A DNA stretch of 64,000 bases from Didymodactylos carnosus (taxonomy: Eukaryota > Rotifera > Eurotatoria > Philodinida > Philodinidae), in NCBI GenBank assembly GCA_905250885.1, contig CAJNOQ010000106.1:1-64000 (forward strand), read 5' to 3'. Positions 1-13,799 of the stretch are shown in pieces. A model generated the notes under the pieces. That model was not told the origin of the DNA and did not search any database. It was given only the letters and a program-made list of their open reading frames with translations. The number at the start of each line of letters is the position of its first letter. Position 1 is the first letter of the stretch. The position numbers and the translations under genes are program-made.

Positions 1-690
1 TAATACAGCATAAACGAGAAAATAATGTCAGAAAGAGTAAAAAAAATAGCTCACTTTGTGAGCAGCATACAAGAAAAATGTGTAAATGAATGAAACAAAT
101 GTTAGTATAAAAGCATGCATCAGATTAGCAAGGGGTGAGCTAGCTAGTACCATTTAGAAAATCTAATCTTTGAAGTAATCAACCAAAACTCAACTACATG
201 ATTGAGAAGATAACGAAAAAGGCAGTAACCACAAATGCCATAAGTGGCAGACGAACTAACACGCAGAATTAAGAATAATGGTGGATAGATGACACACACA
301 AAAAAAGAGAAATCTCAGAAATCTCTCTTATAGCCTAAAAAACCTAATAATCAAAGCCAGAAGGTCAAACAAGAAGATTAACACAAAGTAATTACACCTC
401 ACAGTCTGGAATTTCTCTTTTACTTCAAAGTTTCCTCCGTAGCACAAATGAAAACAAACAGACAAAATAACAGTAGAATAGAATCTGAAAGAAGAATAAT
501 CATCCAAAAATCAATGGTTCGACAGAAAAGACTTCGAAAAAAATGAAGGGCGATCATGTAGCTCGCAAAAAAAATGTTTGTTTGTTTATTGTTTTATGTT
601 TGTAGAAGACAGTGGTTATTACCATTTGATCGCATTCATCGTCTCTCCTCAATTTCATAAACGAATATTTTAATGAACTGTGGATTCTTA
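1..690. other. AT-rich non-coding stretch
   Basis: I see no convincing open frame, splice chain or RNA gene here. The only open frames in the first 12 kb are short, AT-driven and have no recognisable motif. Confidence 0.5.
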
Positions 691-985
691 TTCTCTGAAG
701 AGCAAAAATGTGATTTATGTTTATTTTTGTCCTTCAGAAAGCTGAAGAACAAAAACTACATTCTCTGAAGAGCAAGAATATGATTTACGTTCTTCATAAA
801 ACTGGGAAACAAAAACTATGTTTTCTGAAGAATTTGTTTTTTGTTCTTTATAAAAATTAAGAACTAATTTTTTGAAGAACAAAAACGTTGAAAATAGGCT
901 GAAGAACATATATTCTGTTCTTCAGTTTTCAAAGAACACATTCTTGTTCTTCACCATGTTTTTCAAAGAACGGAAGAACATAGAT
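691..985. repeat. Degenerate tandem repeat, period about 60-70 bp
   Basis: Units begin with TTCTCTGAAGAGCAA or TTTTCTGAAG at 691, 761 and 821 and contain the sub-motif CTGAAGAACAAAAAC. Further diverged copies and inverted versions (GTTCTTC/GAAGAAC) continue to about 985. The short minus-strand open frames across this block are by-products of the repeat. Its function is unknown. Confidence 0.6.
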
Positions 986-3900
986 TTTTAACGGTGTACT
1001 GTTCTTTTTCTTACTCGTATTTAAATTAACTATGTCTATTTTATGTACAGTGATAGGGTAAGAGAGGTACGAGTACGATGATGGATACTGTTGAAAGTGC
1101 GTACTTATTTTTGCTAAATGAAACTCTACATTTCTCTTGAAAAAGCATGATATCACTTTATTTTCGTGTGTTATTCTCATCTGATGGACTAACATTAGAA
1201 TGGAAGTAGTCATCTGTCAATCTACCATACGAAGAAAAAAAGTCTGATATGTCACTGATTATCAAGACGAATACGCATTGTATGGATAATAGCAACATGT
1301 TCCTTTTAGCAGTTATTATTATTATAAGCTTTGGTGTTGTTGCTACAGCTTTAGATGTCTTTCAATGGCTGATGAGGAATATTATTTCTTTAAATTATAG
1401 TGGAAAGAGATGTTTCTGTAGTTCTTTTTTCGTAACAAGATGAAATTTGGTAGTGTCATCTGGTGAAGTTCTTTTTCATGGCACTCAATCTTAGTTGACA
1501 ATTTACCATCAACCATCATTATTTCGATAGATAATATCTTTCGCGAACCGTTTATCGTTAATAAAAATGAAATGTAACGGGCAAACTTTTACAATTTTAC
1601 TTTGTTTTGATGTGCCTAATAAAAGTCATCCTCCGACATATGATTAATGATAGACAATGAATAAAACGTATGTTTTATATTTCCGGTTTCAGTAATAGAT
1701 AAATATAATTTGGTGACTCTGTTACTTTCGAACAAGTACGTATACAATTTTTCATCACAATGAACAAAATAGTGCTGACAAGCTTGATAAAATGAACGAA
1801 GATGATTCTGAAATAGATTAATTGAATGACGATGCATCATCCATCACATATGAAAACGAAATATTCAATAAAGATAAAAGTTCTCTTAAAATAAAAAACA
1901 ACCTATAGACAAACTGTATTTTATTTGTAAAAATATTGTTGTTATTGTCTATAATGATTCAAACTTCTGACTTGAATAGTTGAAGAGAAAAAGTGAAAAG
2001 CTTAAGCTCTTAGAAATTATTGTCCAACTGATTGCCGAATTGTGTCATGATAGTTGTTAAAAACATAATTAATGTTTATATGTATTCTCAATGGATCTTT
2101 TGTTAGAACAAATGACCCATAGATATAATCTTTTTTTCATAACTTTAGTGTTTAAGATCATTTACTGCTACAAGGCTTTTAGTTTCAACGTCTTTTCTTC
2201 TGATGGATTTCACTAGATTAACACTAAACTTTGATTGACATGTCATGAATCCAATATACTCGCTACAGGGAAGAAGATATGATTATATGCTTTATTCTAA
2301 TTATAGCTATACTGTTAGAAAGGATTACCATATTAATATCTTCTCTACAACAAACCAGAATTGCCAAAAAAATTTTTTTTTGAAAGAATTCACTCAGGAA
2401 TTTCTCATTTGTTTTCCCAACTGCTTCGTTACTGATCGAACAACCACTAATTGTGGTTATGAGACCATGAAATTGCGAACAACAGACAAATGACTGTCAA
2501 AAAAGTAAGAGATACATGCTTTTTCTTTTGTTTCTTACATGTAAACGAATAAGAGCTAAGAAAAAGAAAAAGATGAAAAGATGCTTGCTTCTTTCATCAG
2601 CTACTTGTCAGTTAGATGTTGTTGATAAAAGATATGTTGACAACAATTTTTTTAGTCAAATATTACATCTATTTTGGTTATGGCAAATGTTATTTTGTAT
2701 TAATAACAAACAAAGTATAGATAGATATAATAATAAAAGATTGTACAATGTACATAATGTATCCGAACAGCTATACTTACTTATTTACATGGATGAGATC
2801 TAAGGTTAATGACATACTGTTCCAATATTCAATTTAGGATGATGACAGACTATTTAATAGAGGCTAGTGGTAGGTAATAATTATTACTGATGAGTTAAAT
2901 ATGCATGTAGAAAAATAAATAAAAGCAACGACATTTATTTTACATGAAAAAAAAAAAAAGACTTTTGTTTATATGTATATCTAGAAACAGGTTGATTTTA
3001 CCATTTTTTCTCAGCTATACGTGACATTTTCCATTCTTGACAAGGTACATTAACCACACAGTCACATGATACTTGCACTAACATATCTTAGTGTGTTATT
3101 GATGTTCTCAAAATAAAGTTTCACAATATAACACACTATAGAGAAGAGAAATCTGTCAAATTTAATCTAACAGACGATTTGCCTTTATTTAAATTTTAAC
3201 TAAGTTATCTTTATGCAAGACATCATTTTTTTTTTTTCATATGAATAAATCTAAGAAACTATAGTTGATATAGAAGTTATTTCACTTCTATTCATTCAAC
3301 TGTTCAACTAAATATTTGAAAATCGTAATATGACATCCGATAGAAAACAAGATACTCATACATAATACAGTTAAGGTACGATATTTTTTTTCTTTTTATT
3401 ATTTTTCGTTTTTCACTTAATCATCAATTCTTATGAACATTAATATAGTGAACATCTATTTAAAGAAGAATGAAGAATCTTATTTGGTAACAGAGCACAA
3501 TCGATTTATACAGAAACTCTCTGTTAACTTGGATAATTTGATTAGTAAGATGCCAAAAATATATTTATTGTTGAGAGATAAAATTATCAATCACCTTGAA
3601 GGCATGTCATCATAATCAACTATGAGTTAAGTTTAGTAGCTGGTTTCTCTAAGTCATCACGAGAATTTATGTTCTTAAATTTTTTTATTTATTCTTCTTG
3701 TTAGCTTTTCAATATGAGAAGAAGAAAAAAATAACGTATGTATAACTAAGTAATCAGTGGACAGTCACAATAAAAATCGTAACATATTGATTCAGTCATA
3801 AAATTATTGAAAAAATCATTGTTTATTATAGTATTTGATTGACTATTGATCGAAATATTTTGTATTTATTGTCACATTTTCTTCACTCTTGCATAGAGAA

Positions 3901-4307
3901 GATTTTGAAGAAGTTTCATGATGGTATTCAACAGAGTATTCGAACTTTTTTGCCATTTTAAAATAGCATCAAAATAAGCACTTAATTAGTTGATCGTATT
4001 ATGATGGATGTATAAAAGAATTTAAAGAATAGCATCAAGTAAGATAGGAGGAATAATACAATTGAGCATGCTGTTCAAAAATATTCGTCAAAACTTACAG
4101 AAAATGTTTTTAAATATAAACTCGTCTACAATAGAAGATATACATAAATAGAGAGCAGAGGCATATTTATTAAAATCCACGAAACTTGTAGAAATGGTAA
4201 AATAAACTTGATGTAGTTTCCATTATTAATCCTTAAAATCGAGCGGTCATTTTCTATCTCTGTCTTTTTCTTATTATTATGTGATCTTCAACAGTGATTT
4301 GTAGATC

Positions 4308-4357
4308 TTTTTTTTCTTTTTTTCTTTCTTTTTTTCTTTCTCTCTCTCTTTCTCTCG
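4308..4357. repeat. Pyrimidine microsatellite (CTTT/CT)n
   Basis: Imperfect run of CTTT and CT units, purely pyrimidine on the plus strand. Confidence 0.8.
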
Positions 4358-5585
4358 AATATACAGGTGCACCTTTCTTTTTCATGCTCATGTCATTGAG
4401 ATGTCGGATAAAAGATTAGTTATTAACTAGAACAAGTCGCAATCCACTATAGTAAGTTAAGTTAGAAATAAAATTTCGATAATAATTTTGTAGAAAAGTA
4501 TGAATATTATTTATACTACTCATAATTTGAGAATTCATTGATGCAACAATTACAAGAGACGAAGAATAATTTTTATCTTCTTTTTTCAGAAAAACAAAGC
4601 GAAAATGACAGTAGTATAAGAAGTTATGAGTTATCGGATCATGAGACTAACACATACAAGTTTCAATTACAATGTTACTTGAGTTTTCAGAATAGAATAA
4701 TATTTGCTATTATAGAGAACGTTTTTTGATGTATTATTTATCAAAAAGCTAAAGTAAAATGATATAGAGAATTATCATGATTTGTTAACTGATAGATAAA
4801 TATGTATGACTCTCGGTTAAATATTTTTGCAAAACCATTTGGATGAAAACAGCACATATATTAATATAATAACGACATTCGTTAATTTAAAATTTGATAT
4901 ACGATAATAATAATCTATGTTGAATATAAACAATAATATTCATTTTTCTTTTTTTTATAATTAGTTTAATTTTGGTACACACCAAAAAGACAATGAATAA
5001 CTGTATAGACTGACTTTTCTATGGGCTCATGAGTACTAGATAATAATGGTTTTTTTTCGTTCTATAGCTATCTGACATTTGTAAATAGTACTAGTGCAAT
5101 TACTTTATTCTATATCCACTAGTCAACTGGAAACTCAGTATGAGTGAGTCAAAACAGAATAAAATCATTTAAACGTTGAAAAATTTATATTTTCTTCTGG
5201 TAAAAGATCTCTCGTCCTATTCATGGGTTTTATTTTTAATTATCAGTTCATTATTTATATCGTTTTTTTACCTCTTCTGTTAATTGAACGTAGATCGATC
5301 ATCACATCTTTAGTCTACTATTACGATGTTTTTTTATTTTTTCGATTACTTTAATCAAATGATTAAAAAGTCATTATTCTAATACCATGAGATAAACTAA
5401 TCCATTGTTTTTATTAGAAATTCAAATAAGAAGAAGGAAGAGAAAACGTGCACTGATATACAAAATTGGGCGTAATTACGATTAAACGAACAGTAACAGT
5501 TTTTGCGCTAGTATATAGACAATTAAGTGGATGAAGTCAATGAACTTTTTTTGTAAGTGTGTTAAATTTTTACATTGTCTGTCTA

Positions 5586-5609
5586 TGTGTGTGCGTGTGT
5601 GTGTGTGTA
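5586..5609. repeat. GT microsatellite
   Basis: Alternating GT with one C interruption. Similar GT tracts lie at 10605-10629 and, less perfect, at 10738-10770. Confidence 0.8.
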
Positions 5610-6185
5610 ATAGCGATAGACAGGATAATAAGAAAGATTTCTACTCGTCTACCTCATCAGAATATCTATCAACAACATGTTAAAAACATAGTTTTATATA
5701 TTGATAAGTAAAGCGATCTGTTTGTATAAAAATTACCGATGTAGTTCTTTCAAACAGAAATGAGGGGAGGGACACCACTGGTGATAGATTGAAAAAATGA
5801 GAAATAACATCGTCTCTCTCACTTAATTTTTTATCGAGTTTTGAAAGATAAGAAATGATGAGGAAGGAAGAATACTCGCCCGCCTTGCCGTTACCGATAT
5901 AGAGTGCTGACAAGTGTCAGTTTCAATAACAAGATATTTCTCTACAATACTCTTCTCACATGGTCATTCATGTCATTGATAGTCATCAACTTTAGCTCTG
6001 ACAAGGAAAAAGAAAGCAAGCTTGACGCCAAGTTCTTCCACTAGCCGTTTTTTATTAGCTTTTCGAAAATCCATGAAGACTAATTGGAGAAGCTATGTTA
6101 AAAACCACAATTTAGAAAGTATTCTACCAGATGGATGATCCGCCACATTAAGATATAACTACCTTGCTCAAAGTTATTATAGGAC

Positions 6186-6257
6186 ATGCCGGTACCGAGA
6201 TTTGAACGCAGTACCTTTGAAGTCCATGACGTACAACATAACCACTAAGTCGTGCTT
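6186..6257 (-). other. tRNA-like relic (A-box and B-box like)
   Basis: Read on the minus strand there is an A-box-like segment (ACTTAGTGGTTA) followed about 40 bases later by a B-box/T-loop core (CGTTCAAATCTC) that can form a T-arm with one mismatch. A plausible anticodon loop (TTCAAAG) sits between. The 5' and 3' ends do not pair into an acceptor stem, so this is not a sound tRNA gene. It is more likely a tRNA pseudogene or the head of a SINE-like element. Nothing similar was recognised elsewhere in the window. Confidence 0.4.
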
Positions 6258-9200
6258 TCTCTATAAGGTAATGAGAAAAGTAATAGGATTTCAATAATTA
6301 CTAGAGACTTTATCAAATCTGATAAATTTTGTTTTTAATATAATGAACTTTTTATTGGACAAAGAAATCGATTATCCTTGTGTTCTTCTATAAACATAAA
6401 GAGTTTAAATCAAATACTTTATCGGTTCATCAATTGGAGAGCAAACTGTAGAAGAAGTAAAAAAGCGAGTATCAATTTAATTATTATAAAGTATACAAGC
6501 TTATCATATTCCTTAAGATAGTCTAGAGATTAAGAGATATTAATGTGTAATATTAAATTTAAATTATTGAGGATGACAAGCATTTTTCTTAAAATTTTAT
6601 ATAAAAATAAATTCTTTCAAATGTATTTGACATTCAATCATCATATGTCTTGTTATTTGAAATAACACCATGAATTTATTACTTCTTTCCTCTCTCTTTG
6701 TAGAAATCAGTAATTCGGCCATTATTTGGATATTTTTTCTTCTATAAAGAAAAGTTATTCGTTTAAAAAAACATCAATCAGTGTTAGATGAATTGAAGCA
6801 GATAGATATTCTTCCGTTTTATTTTGCACGTCATTAATAAACTTATCGGTTAACAGACGTGTTGATTGATAATATTTCCAAATTATCGACAGTATCGAAA
6901 ACATAACACCTTTTAATATCGTATGATTTTAGATCGATATAGTGCATGTCAAAAAAACAATTTATGTCTTTTTTTATAGTTCAATTGGTAGTGTATAGAC
7001 ATGTACTAAACGGATGATGTTCAAAAACACAAAAAGAGCACAGTTAGTTAATTTTCATAGATAGCTGAATCTATTGTTCGTGTTCAAAGAGAAGTTGTTC
7101 ATCCAAAATAACTCAGACAAATGTGGGTTGATAATTATTTCAATGCTGAAATCCGTTTAACATAAAAATAGATGTATTCATGTTAAATAATAATGATTTG
7201 AAAAAATTGTTTCGTAGAAAATGTGTCATTCTGATTCTAATGATCGTCATCACTATTGTCATTGTAAAACTTTTTTCTTTAAAAAAAAAAAAAGAAAAGT
7301 ATAATTAATAATATATAATGCGATGTCACATATTAATTTTCTAAACTTTTTTAATTTTTCTGATGATTGATTAAAGAAAAAAAATGGAGAAAAATGAGAT
7401 TAATGCAGTCGAAAAACAAATCAATCACATTGACAAATGTCTATTGAGACAATATTTTTGTTGTTAAAGAAGTTGAATTAAAAGTATTACAAAAAAAACA
7501 ACAATAATGTATTGTAAAAGAATAAAAAATAAGAGTAAAAAGATATCTATTTTTTTGCGTATTTCTATTTATAGATATACTATGGAAAAATACCTCACAA
7601 ATCAGAAGTACTTATTAAATTATTATCTGTACTTCATCTTCTAATATTATTTGTGATATGGTGATGGTTGTAATTATAACTAATCGTGTCCGAAGTCAAA
7701 GTCATTTATCATTCTTATGGCTAGCGTCTTCAAGACCAATACCTGAAATTGCACAAGAAGAAGAAAAAGAAGAGAAGAAAAAAAAAAAAAAAGAAAAAAA
7801 AAATCTATAAAAATTAGAATATAGATAAAAACTATATGTGTCTCAGATATTAATAGTCAATGTGACAAAATATATACAAGAAAAAAACCTGTTATCAAAG
7901 TCGTTTATATTGTTGCATGCGATGCCACTTTTCGATTCTTCTTCTCTTGTTTTTCTTTAATGTTTCAATGTCTTATAATATATACAAAACATATTTTTGC
8001 TCTAGTCATATCTTATATTAGTTTAATTTAACAAATTTTTAAAAACATATTCTCAATATGTATACACGCAATAACAGATTTCTTTTTAATAGACAAAAAT
8101 GTGTTAATGCATCTTAAAATAAACGGTAAGCATAGAGAAGTCATCACGAAATCATCTAAATATTATAATACCACAATAACTAGTAGAAACAAATTTTAAA
8201 CTGCTATTATATGTTTTGATTATAAACTAAATTCATTCTAATTAAAGTATCATGAAAATGAGAAAGTAAATGATAGTATGACATTTGAATAACATTTATA
8301 TCTGTTCTCAACGGCAGTCATATATAGTCTAAATAAAAGTCATATCAAGTCTCGAAATCGAATTAGTTTTCAGTCAATTTCATACTGACAGACTTGTAAT
8401 GAGTGAAACAACATGATAATGAAAAAAACAAACAAAAAGGTTTATTACCAGTAAAATGAATTTAACTGAAAATGTATCCATTTATCCAACGATACAGTAT
8501 CAATCTAACAACTATTTTCGTTTTTTTACTGAAAAAGTCTACTTTGAACCAATTTTTTGAATAATTATATTATTTGAAACATACTATTCTGGTTGAGATA
8601 GTTCAGAGATAATGTTGAAAAAATAACATCAATGTTATCTTTCGATCAGTATTTTTCTTTTTCTTTTTTTTTATCGTAAACAAGATTTATATTAATACAA
8701 GTACCATGTATACAGAGACAAATATGAGATCAGACACAATTTTGAATAAGATGAACGCCTTTACTTTATGATAATTACGATGTGACAAGATATAGAAGAG
8801 TAAGCAAGCGACACCCGTCGAACACACGAATCTACTTTACTTGTCCCAAGATAGAAAAAAATCCTGTCTGTTTTTTTATCTTTTTTCTTTTTATAGTACA
8901 TACATTTTATGGGATAATGTCGATCGAAAAAAAAAAACAGTGTGCTTGAACAACTACTACAAGTTAAATGTGTATTTTTTTATTAAAGAGAAAGCCGATT
9001 ATTTAATTCTAATCTCTATGTTGAATTTTCTACTTTTTTCCACTTCACGACGTTAAGATGATTAAGCAATATAAGATGTTCTTGTCAACATTCGCCACAG
9101 TCTACTTTCTCTGTATAACTATTGCAAAAAAAGTCCTATTATAGCAAGAAATTGAGTCGTTAGGGGATTAAAACACTTGATTTCCAATAATAGTTAAAAA

Positions 9201-10087
9201 TTACAGTCATGGCAAAGAAACCATAGAATAAGAATTTTTTTAATAATGTTCATCAGTAAACTAAAGTATAAACTTTAAAAGCAGCAAAGAGACATGTCAT
9301 GGCACGAGACAGATGAGAACGTGGTCTCTTGAACTGCTGAACAAATATTTGTTTTTCAATAATATTTTTATGGTATGTTTTTCACGACTAATTATTAATG
9401 TAGAAGTATGAGCTATTCAGGGTGATAGTAGAAGTTTCTGAAATATAGACGTATTAACGTTTATAGAGAGATTATTACTTTTGTCTGAAGTTCTCTTCAT
9501 CTCTCTCTCTCTCTCACTTTCACTCTCTCTTTTCATGCTTTATCTTCTGGCATTGTACTGAGATTCTCTGTTGATTGCTTTAATACTTTTGACGTTCACA
9601 CAAATTGTTTGTTTTTACAATAAAAGAAAAACAACAGCAATATTTTCATTTATTTATACAGATTCAGTATTCTCTTATCATCTATCAGTATTCAGTAAAA
9701 CTCTGACAACAATATCTATGTCATTTATTTCATTAATAATATTGAAGATAACTTTGTCTGATATCTAGATTTGATTTGTATTTCCTTTCTGAAAAACGAT
9801 ACGTTTGAAATTTTTTGTATTAATACATTATTGAACATAGGAAGTAGAAAATACTTTTTATTTATGTAACAAATACCTGGAAAAAAAATTTGTCATTTTC
9901 ATTTGCCGGAAACATTATTTCTAATTAGTCATAGTGCTTTTCACATACAAATTTTGTGTGCTCTATTTTAAATTCAAAAACAAAAAAAAAAAAGGGGAAG
10001 AAATTTTCCCAAAACTATATTTAATTTTTTAATTTAATGCTTTTTGTTCTTTCTAAAACTTTGTATCCTTAATATATTAGATTGGTT
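6258..10087. other. AT-rich gene-poor stretch
   Basis: No gene is recognisable. There are homopolymer A/T runs throughout and a CT microsatellite at 9500-9530. The short open frames (for example 8841-9056 and 9571-9768) are low-complexity F/Y/S/L-rich translations of AT-rich DNA without motifs. Confidence 0.45.
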
Positions 10088-10241
10088 CTAAGATATATCA
10101 GACACAAAATAAGTTTCTAGAGATTTCTTTATTAGAATGAAGTTTGACTTTAAACAGTTTTTCATTCTCTGACGTGGATAATATGAGTTAAATCGCATTA
10201 TTGCCGGACCGCCAGCAGGATAAGGAGGGGCAACTGTCACT
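10088..10241 (-). CDS. Candidate isolated terminal exon, unrecognised
   Basis: On the minus strand a good acceptor (TTTTTTCCAG) is followed by a 50-codon open frame whose first third is unusually GC-rich for this region and rich in Pro/Gly (VTVAPPYPAGGPAIMRF), ending at a stop at 10090-10088. It begins with one base of a split codon, so an upstream exon would be needed; none was found. It could be the last exon of a gene with long introns, or chance. I do not recognise the peptide. Confidence 0.25.
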
Positions 10242-10599
10242 CTGGAAAAAATATCAGTAATGCATTACATGTTTGTTTAGTATATCTTTTCATCTAACAT
10301 ATAATGATTTCAAATATTTATGTATGATCTCAAACTTCTGATTTTTCTTTCATATAATACAAGTAAGTCTTAAATATTTTATAAATTCAATGTTACAGTT
10401 CATGGCACATTAATTTTTTAACGATCTTTATTTAAACAAGATGCTGGTATAAAATATCTTCTGAGTTCAGAAAAAAAGACTATTTACTATCTTACTGTAT
10501 AATACTGACTAAAAAATCAAGGTTATAAAATCTATACAGCAGATGCTTTTGTTTTCAAAATAAAACATATGTTTCTTTTTAGTTTTGTTGGATTTTGAC

Positions 10600-10631
<32 letters not shown>

Positions 10632-12290
10632 ATCTGTTTAACTGGGATAGACAATTGTATATGTTTTTTTAAAATAAACTACTTATTATGTTACAATCTT
10701 ATCTTTCTTTTATTGGAAAAATCTTCGTGTTAGTTATAATGTGTGTGTCTGTGTGTCTGTATGTGTGTGTATTTTTTTTTCGAAAAAATTAATTCACCAA
10801 AAATGATTTAGTTCTTTAGTTCTAATTGATGACATGTAGATTTCTTTGTTGTTGTTGTTTGTTCCACACAAATACTACGCTTGTTTTGGATAGAACGAAA
10901 AAATATATATTGTAGTAATATGTTTTTGGAAATGTTTGTGCTAACGTATAGACGATGTACGTCGATCTGTTGAATTATCCTCATCCCTTCGTCAATTAAA
11001 AAAAAAGAGAGAGAGAGGATGTTTAGTTACAGAAAAAGAAATTTCATTCATTCTCTTTTTTTTTGGTGTGTCTATGTGCGATAAAAATATATCTCATAAA
11101 AAACAGACATACTAATTTAAACAAATAGAATAGTTGAATGAATTTGATGCTTTTGACTGTATAGTAATTACCAAAAGAATAAAAGTGAAGGAAGTAAGTT
11201 GAAGAAAAATGAGAAAAATAAGGAAACTTTTTCAAGTACTTTTAAAAGAATACTCAATCAAAATAATTTGTAACCATTGTTCTGTTAAACTAAAGTAAGA
11301 ACACTTCAATCAAAATAGTAACATACTAAAACATTCAAGTTATAGTTTAACAGATAACAATCGACATGTTTTCTATTGCTAATTTACAATAGGGAGTAGG
11401 CGCATACACCGGTATTTGCCGATTGCAAATTCGTAGATTTTTTACAAGAAAAGCTTTTTGTAATGCACAACAATCTTATAGAATTTCTTTTCTAATCATT
11501 GGATTTTGTTGAGCAAACGTTCCTGGACAAATTGAGGTATGACAGTATCTTTAGTCTCTCTCAATTCACTAGTTCGATCAAAAAGAAAATTTACTAAACG
11601 TTTTATGATCGATATTTGTTTATGTTTCTTTGTCAGGAGAGTTCTATCATGTCTTATTCTCTAGAAAAATATTTGTTCTACAAAAATGAAGTCGTCAAAA
11701 ACGTTTAATATTATGTAATTTGTACCGAATCCGATTAAGAAAAAGGTAAAATATATTGATGTATGCCAAATAGTAAAACGAGTAATTTTGTGAACTTTTG
11801 ATTTGATTAACAACTTATCAGAGCATGATAATTCATGCTAAAAATATTTAGTTTTAGTTAAATTTTTAGTTTAATATTTGTTAACTATCATTCGTGAATA
11901 GTAGTTCATTGCAAATATACATATTTATCTCACAACAGACATTTAGAATGATTTTAAAAAGCTACTCTATAATCGGAAATCCTGATACAATTTATATCAT
12001 AGCTTGTAGCTTGTCATGTTGTAAATTTTTATTTTAATACTATATAAAAAAATATAGAAGAGAAAATACAAATTATCACTAAACAAAATTTATTATAATA
12101 TCTGGATTATTATGAAATAGTTTTTGTTTAGATATAATTTTGAAAGAGAGAGAAACGGGCGAAATTTTTTCCTAGACAGACTAATTTTATCTTGATATAA
12201 CATACTTTTGTATACAATGTAGAATAATCTTAGCTGATATTTGTACAGTATTAATGAACATTAATAGAATATATTGTTTTTTCTTCTTCT
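10242..12290. other. AT-rich upstream region of the GPCR gene
   Basis: No gene was recognised. It contains two GT microsatellites. A good splice acceptor (TTCTTCTTCTAG, ending 12292) lies 37 bases before the GPCR start codon, so a 5' UTR exon may be hidden in this stretch. Confidence 0.4.
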
Positions 12291-12329
12291 AGAATATGGT
12301 TTGATAACAAATCAAAATTAATTTTTAAT

Positions 12330-13799
12330 ATGAACGCGATAACAACAAATCTTTCTTCTTCTCATGATAGTGCAAGTTATTATCCTTATTCGGCATGTAT
12401 ATCCTTTGTAAATGTTATTATTCAAGGTGCAATTGCTCCATTAATAATTATTATTTCAACAATATTAAATTCACTAATAGCTGTTGTTCTTCTACAACGA
12501 CAATTACGTTCACCAACAAATATTCTTTTATTAGCCATTGCTTTGTACGATACTCTAACAGGATTATTTCCATTTCCAGCATTACTCTATGTTTATACAT
12601 TTAAGCATTGTGATGATTATCCACCATTTAACTATTGTTGGTTTCATCGAATAAATCATGACATTTTACCATTCATTTTTCATACATGCTCCATTTGGAT
12701 TACAGTGGCATTAGCTATACAACGTTATATCTATGTTTGTCATTCAGAAAAAGCCAAACAATATTGTACATTAATTATGGCATTAAAAGCCATTGTTTGT
12801 ATTAATTTATTTGCATTAATTCTAACAATACCTATGTTTCTAGAAGGAACATTTACACCCAAAGAAGTAAAATCAAAAATAGTCTTAAACAAAATATTTC
12901 AAGCCTGTGTTGCTATTGAACATTCACAAGATGATAAATATAAAGTCTTTTTTTCATCTTATTCTTTATTTCGAGCGCTCATTGTTAATGTTGGTCCGTG
13001 TACAGTATTGGTAATATTCAATGCTATATTGATAATGAGAATGAAAAAAGCCAAACAACATCGTGAAAAGTTAATTCGGCGACGATCACATGAAGCGCGA
13101 ACACAAGAACAAACAAATGTTACCCTCATGCTGGTAAGCCGAATTTTCTTAACGATATAAAAGTGATGATATTTTGTTATTTGTTTTTTTGTTGATTTTT
13201 AGATTATTGTTGTTACTCTATTTTTATTAGTTGAAATACCAAATGCTATTCAGATAATTCTCTCCGCTATACTTGGTTTTGTACCTATTAGTGACGATAA
13301 TTCAATACAAAATCGTTTAGCTCTAGCAGCACAAATATTAAATTTTTGTGTTTTATTATCATATCCCATTAATTTTTTTATTTATTGTCGAATGTCACGT
13401 GCATTTCGAGAAGCATTCAAAAAATTATTATGCCCATCCTGGTCTAATAATAATAATACACAATTAATTACAATTGGTAATAATGAAGGTGGAACTGGTG
13501 GTAGTATTATTTCTCCATCACTAAATGTAAATTCATATCAACAAGTACAGTATGGAATAGGTAACAATAATAATCATGATCAACAAACTCTACTCAAACA
13601 TGCACATTTTTTATCCGATGAAAATGAAGATATTGATGATCCAATTCAGCCGGAATCTTCAGCTGTGATATATCGTGATGATAAAAATAAAAAATTAACA
13701 ACACCCAAACACAGAGTGTTATTCAGTGATAAAATAAACAATGAGAAACCGACGTTAGTAACAAAGCATAAACAAGGAATTAAATTTACGGATTTATGA
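12330..13799 (+). CDS. SPR: Class A peptide GPCR, sex-peptide/myoinhibitory-peptide receptor-like
   Basis: Two exons, 12330-13133 and 13203-13799, separated by a 69-bp GT-AG intron, encode 466 residues. Family features: a short extracellular N-terminus with an N-glycosylation site (NLS), seven hydrophobic segments, the TM3 end QRYIYVCH in place of DRY, and the TM7 motif YPINFFIYC followed by MSRAFREAFKKL. The QRYIYVCH and YPxNFxIYC-xMSRxFRE signatures are those I know from insect sex-peptide/MIP receptors and their nematode and mollusc homologues, so the ligand is probably a W(x)W-amide-type neuropeptide; this is inferred from the family. It should act at the plasma membrane through a G protein. 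The last ~125 residues form an Asn/Ser-rich cytoplasmic tail. The start is the first ATG, with stops and an acceptor just upstream. Confidence 0.85.

Larger units (their letters stand above)
986..6185. other. AT-rich gene-poor stretch
   Basis: No open frame above about 95 codons and no run of phased exons with a recognisable domain was found. The stretch holds poly-A/T runs, a CTTT/CT-rich tract at 4308-4357 and a GT tract at 5586-5609. It may be distal regulatory sequence or intron of a gene outside the window; nothing in the sequence decides this. Confidence 0.45.

Noticed and set aside
721-1213. Two minus-strand frames near the left end
   Set aside because: The first translates the degenerate tandem repeat; the second has no motif or splice partner.
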